Source: SLFT01 sp964493075 (GTDB lineage: Bacteria > Hydrogenedentota > Hydrogenedentia > Hydrogenedentales > CAITNO01). From it: a DNA stretch of 34,606 nucleotides. Position 1 is the stretch's first letter. Every line of letters begins with the position of its first letter. The translations under genes were made by a program, and so were the position numbers. Below, piece after piece: positions 32,901 through 34,606 of the stretch. The notes beneath the pieces were generated by a model. It ran no database searches. It was not told the DNA's origin and saw only the letters and a program-made list of their open reading frames with translations. The stretch is taken from positions 1 to 34,606 of the forward strand of contig CAZBNU010000019.1 of NCBI GenBank assembly GCA_964493075.1, read 5' to 3'.

Positions 32901-34446
32901 CCCACTGGAAGCCGCCATTCAAGAGGCGCCACCTGCAAAAGAAACGCCCAAACCAGCGGAAGAAAATCTGCTACTGCAACCCGCCCCTGAAGGCGATGAC
33001 CCCTTCGGTCAACTCAATCCGCTGGAAGCCGCCATTGAAGGCGAAGCGCCAGCAAAAGACGATGACCTGCCCGCAGCGGATGCTTTCGGAGAAGAACCCA
33101 TTGCTCAAGCGCCAATTCAAAAAGCACCCATGGCAAACCCCGTTGTATTGACCCCCTATGAAGGCGATGTGGCAGGAGCACAAAATGAAGAGTCCTATCC
33201 AAAGCCCCGGGACGTCGCCTTTGTATTCCCCGACCAATCAGTGTCAATTGCCGTGCCCCGCGCACGCAGCAGAATGAAACTATTTCTCGCCGCAGGATTT
33301 CTCTTCGCCATTGCCGCTATCGGCATGGTGGCGTTTTTCATGCAGCGCAACGCCGCAAATACACAGGGGCCTTCCCCAACTGGTCCCACAACCCAGACAG
33401 CCACACCAACACCTGTACCCGAGCCCGAGCCTGAAAAACCAAAACTTTTCATGGAGTTCTCCACGGACCGTTCTTTCGGTGCCCTGTACGATCCCGAAGA
33501 GGAGACCATGGGCGGTGACTGGCCCGTCTATGCGCAAGCACGTGGCGTAGTGGAATACACAGAAGGGAAGAAATTCCACCTCGTCGTGCCGCCCGAACAC
33601 GCTGATGACCTGTCCCCGTTGACCAAAATTCCGGAGGGCGTGGTGGATTCACTGCGGCTGCCCGAAATAGAACTGACCGACGAAAACCTCCAGCAACTCT
33701 GGAGCCTAAAAGGACTGAATATACTCGTCATTGATATGATAATGACCGAAGAAGAACGACAGAAAGTTAGAGACGGGTTTTCCAATAAACCAATGGTCAA
33801 TTCGCGGGATCCAAACGTTGTTGTGCGAACAGGAACCCCTCCCGCCGAACGGGTTTTGTCCTTCCCCGCAGATGTCGCTGTTGGTCGCATTGCCATTCGT
33901 AAATGGAAAGAAACAAGCCAGCTGTGGCAATACTTGGAAGCAGCCAAAGGCGAGGTGCGCATCCCCGCAAACATGGAAATACAGTTGGAGATCAGCAAAG
34001 ACGTCACCGACCTGGGCTTCTTGGCCGCCATGCAGGATGAGCGCGACGAAACGATGCTATATTCACTCATCCTTTCCGGCGCAGCCATCAACGACACAAG
34101 CATGGAAGGCGTCTCCAAACTGCGCACGCTCTACGCACTCGAAATGATCCAGACAAACGTAACCACAGCGGGCATGAACAAACTGATTACCATGCGCGGC
34201 CTGGAAAACCTGAAAATTGACGGCACCAAAATACCAAACGACGGTCTGGAAGTGTTAAAAGAGCTTATCAACCTCGAACGCATCGAAATCTACAACGCCC
34301 CGAATCTGACTGTCGGTGTGGTGCCCATATTCAAACAAATGCGAATGCTTCGTCGTCTGCACCTCGAAAACACAGGCATAACGCAAGACCAACTGCGCCA
34401 GATGGACAAAGACATGCCCACCTGTGCTATTACACCCTTTCAATAA
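29992..34446 (+). CDS. Giant membrane-anchored coiled-coil protein with 77-residue and 16-residue tandem repeats and LRR-like C-terminus
   Basis: A 1484-residue protein; no full-length family recognised. Residues 1-60 look like a TPR helix pair (RHPEALAALEEIKHFVPNSP). Residues 158-696 are seven tandem units of exactly 77 residues, each starting LRxxExxKSxxL. Residues 781-892 are seven 16-residue Gln-rich units (consensus QQSxRQTxKDALKIAQ). Residues 918-1020 have three DDPFGNLGPLE-type units in a Pro/Glu-rich linker. A membrane helix at about 1096-1116 follows basic PRARSRMK, which places the N-terminal 1090 residues in the cytoplasm. The remaining 370 residues should be periplasmic and end in leucine-rich repeats (ENLKIDGTKIPNDGL, RRLHLENTGITQDQL). 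The ATG at 29992 has AGGAG seven bases upstream. The gene is monocistronic and divergent from the HDOD gene. A structural or tethering role is inferred. Confidence 0.88.
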   Translation: MHPSVIEKKIENARQLSSQERHPEALAALEEIKHFVPNSPVVLLLRIENLAALGRTGEATHDCDRLTQRLDQVRMAGGILDDMLDIEQAMQITEMVTEQTGKAGTLKAALDKRQAEALDKETLQNTVADLQAKLEAFLAQKEEAASEQNQLLHELDQLREKEREKSEALEQAHSELDNLKHTLLKREAEVADAEQELADREQMVAKLEDEVNSLQKRQESAAQSEELLNQEVERLRKQGDAKSEELEQARQALEQLQASLKEREAAIEEAQSQNREHEEALAAMRDEMTRINDEADKAEAARETLKSELETLRENERSKSEALETARAQLSELQNQLMDREQAVAAAEARARESEQEIANMRGQLDSIESRAAQAAESERALAEEVAQLRANEAAKSSDLQKTREEMERLRNELGERESVLKKQLQEKKLSAEGEQKLKEELEQLRQRADHFAASEQDLVSELEHLRSSESEKSKVLTTARSEMDELRAQLAQQQEAVAAAEEASNKHDEMVQTLQKELEALQKQAQTASSSEAELAEEVTLLRENEAAKSQALADAQAEMEQLREQLAKQEQDAKSAEEVNAQKQQELETLQKELEQLRSETAETQDAESALTGEMEKLRQNEAEKNKELEESRKELDKLKAVLDEREEAAAKAADEQAKSRDIIAKLENELAALRNKDLEQESSQVVLQAEVSQITDAVKRESGLENSPQALQLKKIQEQLQALEKSRRDQRDVIRRQAAQMAIQDSSQQQTSDQAADIATTDKPANSGLFAINYAMNQGSQRKTSADAAAIAKQQSKRQTQKDALKIAQQQSKKQTQQDALKIAQQQSKRQTQQDALKIAQQQSQRQTAKDALKIAQQKSQRQTAKDALRMAQQPSQRQTPQQAAQSIQDQLKKQMKQQAKTPKTPEKPEPAVNDDPFGNLGPLENILQEAPSVKETPKPAEKKPEPAEENLLLQPLPEDDPFGNLGPLEAAIQEAPPAKETPKPAEENLLLQPAPEGDDPFGQLNPLEAAIEGEAPAKDDDLPAADAFGEEPIAQAPIQKAPMANPVVLTPYEGDVAGAQNEESYPKPRDVAFVFPDQSVSIAVPRARSRMKLFLAAGFLFAIAAIGMVAFFMQRNAANTQGPSPTGPTTQTATPTPVPEPEPEKPKLFMEFSTDRSFGALYDPEEETMGGDWPVYAQARGVVEYTEGKKFHLVVPPEHADDLSPLTKIPEGVVDSLRLPEIELTDENLQQLWSLKGLNILVIDMIMTEEERQKVRDGFSNKPMVNSRDPNVVVRTGTPPAERVLSFPADVAVGRIAIRKWKETSQLWQYLEAAKGEVRIPANMEIQLEISKDVTDLGFLAAMQDERDETMLYSLILSGAAINDTSMEGVSKLRTLYALEMIQTNVTTAGMNKLITMRGLENLKIDGTKIPNDGLEVLKELINLERIEIYNAPNLTVGVVPIFKQMRMLRRLHLENTGITQDQLRQMDKDMPTCAITPFQ
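30463..32079 (+). repeat. Seven in-frame tandem coiled-coil units of 231 bases (77 residues)
   Basis: Units begin at 30463, 30694, 30925, 31156, 31387, 31618 and 31849. Each starts with LR, then Glu and Lys-Ser at fixed offsets (LREKEREKS, LRKQGDAKS, LRENERSKS, LRANEAAKS, LRSSESEKS, LRENEAAKS, LRQNEAEKN). A conserved RE or QE lies near position 29-30, and an acidic segment ending EEV, SEL or GEM closes each unit. No unit gains or loses a residue. A partial unit end (EEAASEQNQLLHELDQ) precedes the first. 77 equals eleven heptads, so the coiled-coil register is kept. Confidence 0.9.
32332..32667 (+). repeat. Seven in-frame 48-base units encoding 16-residue Gln-rich repeats
   Basis: Units begin every 48 bases from 32332. 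The third and fourth (32428-32475 and 32476-32523) differ at only two of 48 bases, indicating recent duplication, while the first and last are degenerate (QGSQRKTSADAAAIAK, QPSQRQTPQQAAQSIQ). The encoded units are Gln/Lys-rich with a regular ALKIA or ALRMA core and are probably helical. Confidence 0.9.
32743..33051 (+). repeat. Three in-frame DDPFGNLGPLE-type units in a Pro/Glu-rich linker
   Basis: Copies start at 32743 (DDPFGNLGPLENILQEAP), 32878 (DDPFGNLGPLEAAIQEAP) and 32995 (DDPFGQLNPLEAAIEGEAP). They are spaced by 45 and 39 residues, with KETPKPAE and EENLLLQP phrases between. The last copy is the most divergent. The pattern is that of short binding motifs carried on a disordered linker. 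Confidence 0.85.
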
Positions 34447-34480
34447 TTACCTCAACATATCTGAAATTTGCCGCAAATGC

Positions 34481-34510
34481 TGGATAGCGACACGAGAACT
34501 GTGATAGCAT
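34481..34510 (+). promoter_or_regulatory. Weak candidate promoter of the tRNA gene
   Basis: TGATAGCAT at 34502-34510 fits an extended -10 (TG, one base, TAGCAT), with TGGATA 18 bases upstream as a poor -35. A start near 34517 would lie just ahead of the tRNA at 34524. Confidence 0.3.
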
Positions 34511-34523
34511 ACTCGCATAAGAC

Positions 34524-34600
34524 GCGCCCATAGCTCAGTTGGATAGAGCGCTTGCCTCCGGAGCAAGAGGCCGCAGGTTCGAGTCCTGCTGGGCGCGCCA
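34524..34600 (+). tRNA. tRNA-Arg, anticodon CCG
   Basis: A complete cloverleaf: acceptor GCGCCCA pairs with TGGGCGC, D stem GCTC/GAGC, anticodon stem CTTGC/GCAAG around loop CTCCGGA (anticodon CCG, reading CGG codons), variable region AGGCC, T stem GCAGG/CCTGC with TTCGAGT, discriminator G and an encoded CCA end. It follows the giant coiled-coil gene by about 80 bases. Confidence 0.96.
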
Positions 34601-34606
34601 TTTCTT

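Overview
The window reads as a stretch of chromosome from a Gram-negative bacterium of moderate GC. LptF/LptG export permeases, lipoprotein-type LysM-free M23 peptidases and a fused SecDF point to an outer membrane. Planctomycete-style leucine-rich repeats, an HDOD protein with a zinc ribbon, a CE15-like esterase, a regulator-propeller protein and a giant coiled-coil protein would suit a Hydrogenedentota, Lentisphaerae or Planctomycetes-like lineage. That placement is an inference, because no rRNA or universal marker is present. A run of exactly 100 N at 7356-7455 indicates a scaffolded draft assembly, probably metagenome-derived.

Layout. 1-1443 (minus): the first 20 codons of a family 2 glycosyltransferase at the window edge, then a lysA-like decarboxylase. 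1668-7244 (plus): two tandem M23 peptidase lipoproteins, then the conserved set tgt, yajC, secDF, closed by a strong intrinsic terminator. After the assembly gap comes ilvD (plus), convergent with a short-chain dehydrogenase and a secreted CE15-like esterase (both minus). 11406-12012 is a poorly explained region with a doubtful small ORF, inverted repeats and a promoter. 12013-13398 is an NtrC-type sigma-54 activator with a degenerate receiver domain. Convergent to it is a tightly packed four-gene operon: a sodium:solute symporter, two small two-helix membrane proteins and an unknown 195-residue protein. 16491-21019 holds two large unknown envelope proteins, each with its own near-consensus sigma-70 promoter. 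21281-23469 is lptF-lptG. 23717-25583 is a sugar isomerase with pfkA. 25694-29607 has a propeller/helical secreted protein and a zinc-ribbon/GspE-N/HDOD protein. 29992-34446 is a 1484-residue giant protein, followed by tRNA-Arg(CCG).

How they may fit together. The best-understood genes serve envelope biogenesis (SecDF-YajC, LptFG, M23 peptidases), core metabolism (LysA, IlvD, PfkA) and carbohydrate use (symporter, esterase, isomerase, propeller protein). The most unusual content is a pair of single-pass membrane proteins. The 1484-residue protein has seven tandem coiled-coil units of exactly 77 residues (11 heptads) with no length change, then seven 16-residue Gln-rich units, three PFGNLGPLE-type units, one membrane helix and an LRR-like C-terminus. 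The 595-residue protein has an acidic repetitive N-terminus, one membrane helix and an extracytoplasmic coiled coil. Both carry short GNLxPL-like motifs on the predicted cytoplasmic side. I regard these two as the leading candidates for an undescribed envelope-spanning or scaffold system.

Start codons were generally chosen by Shine-Dalgarno spacing and family alignment, so several genes are shorter than their longest open frame.
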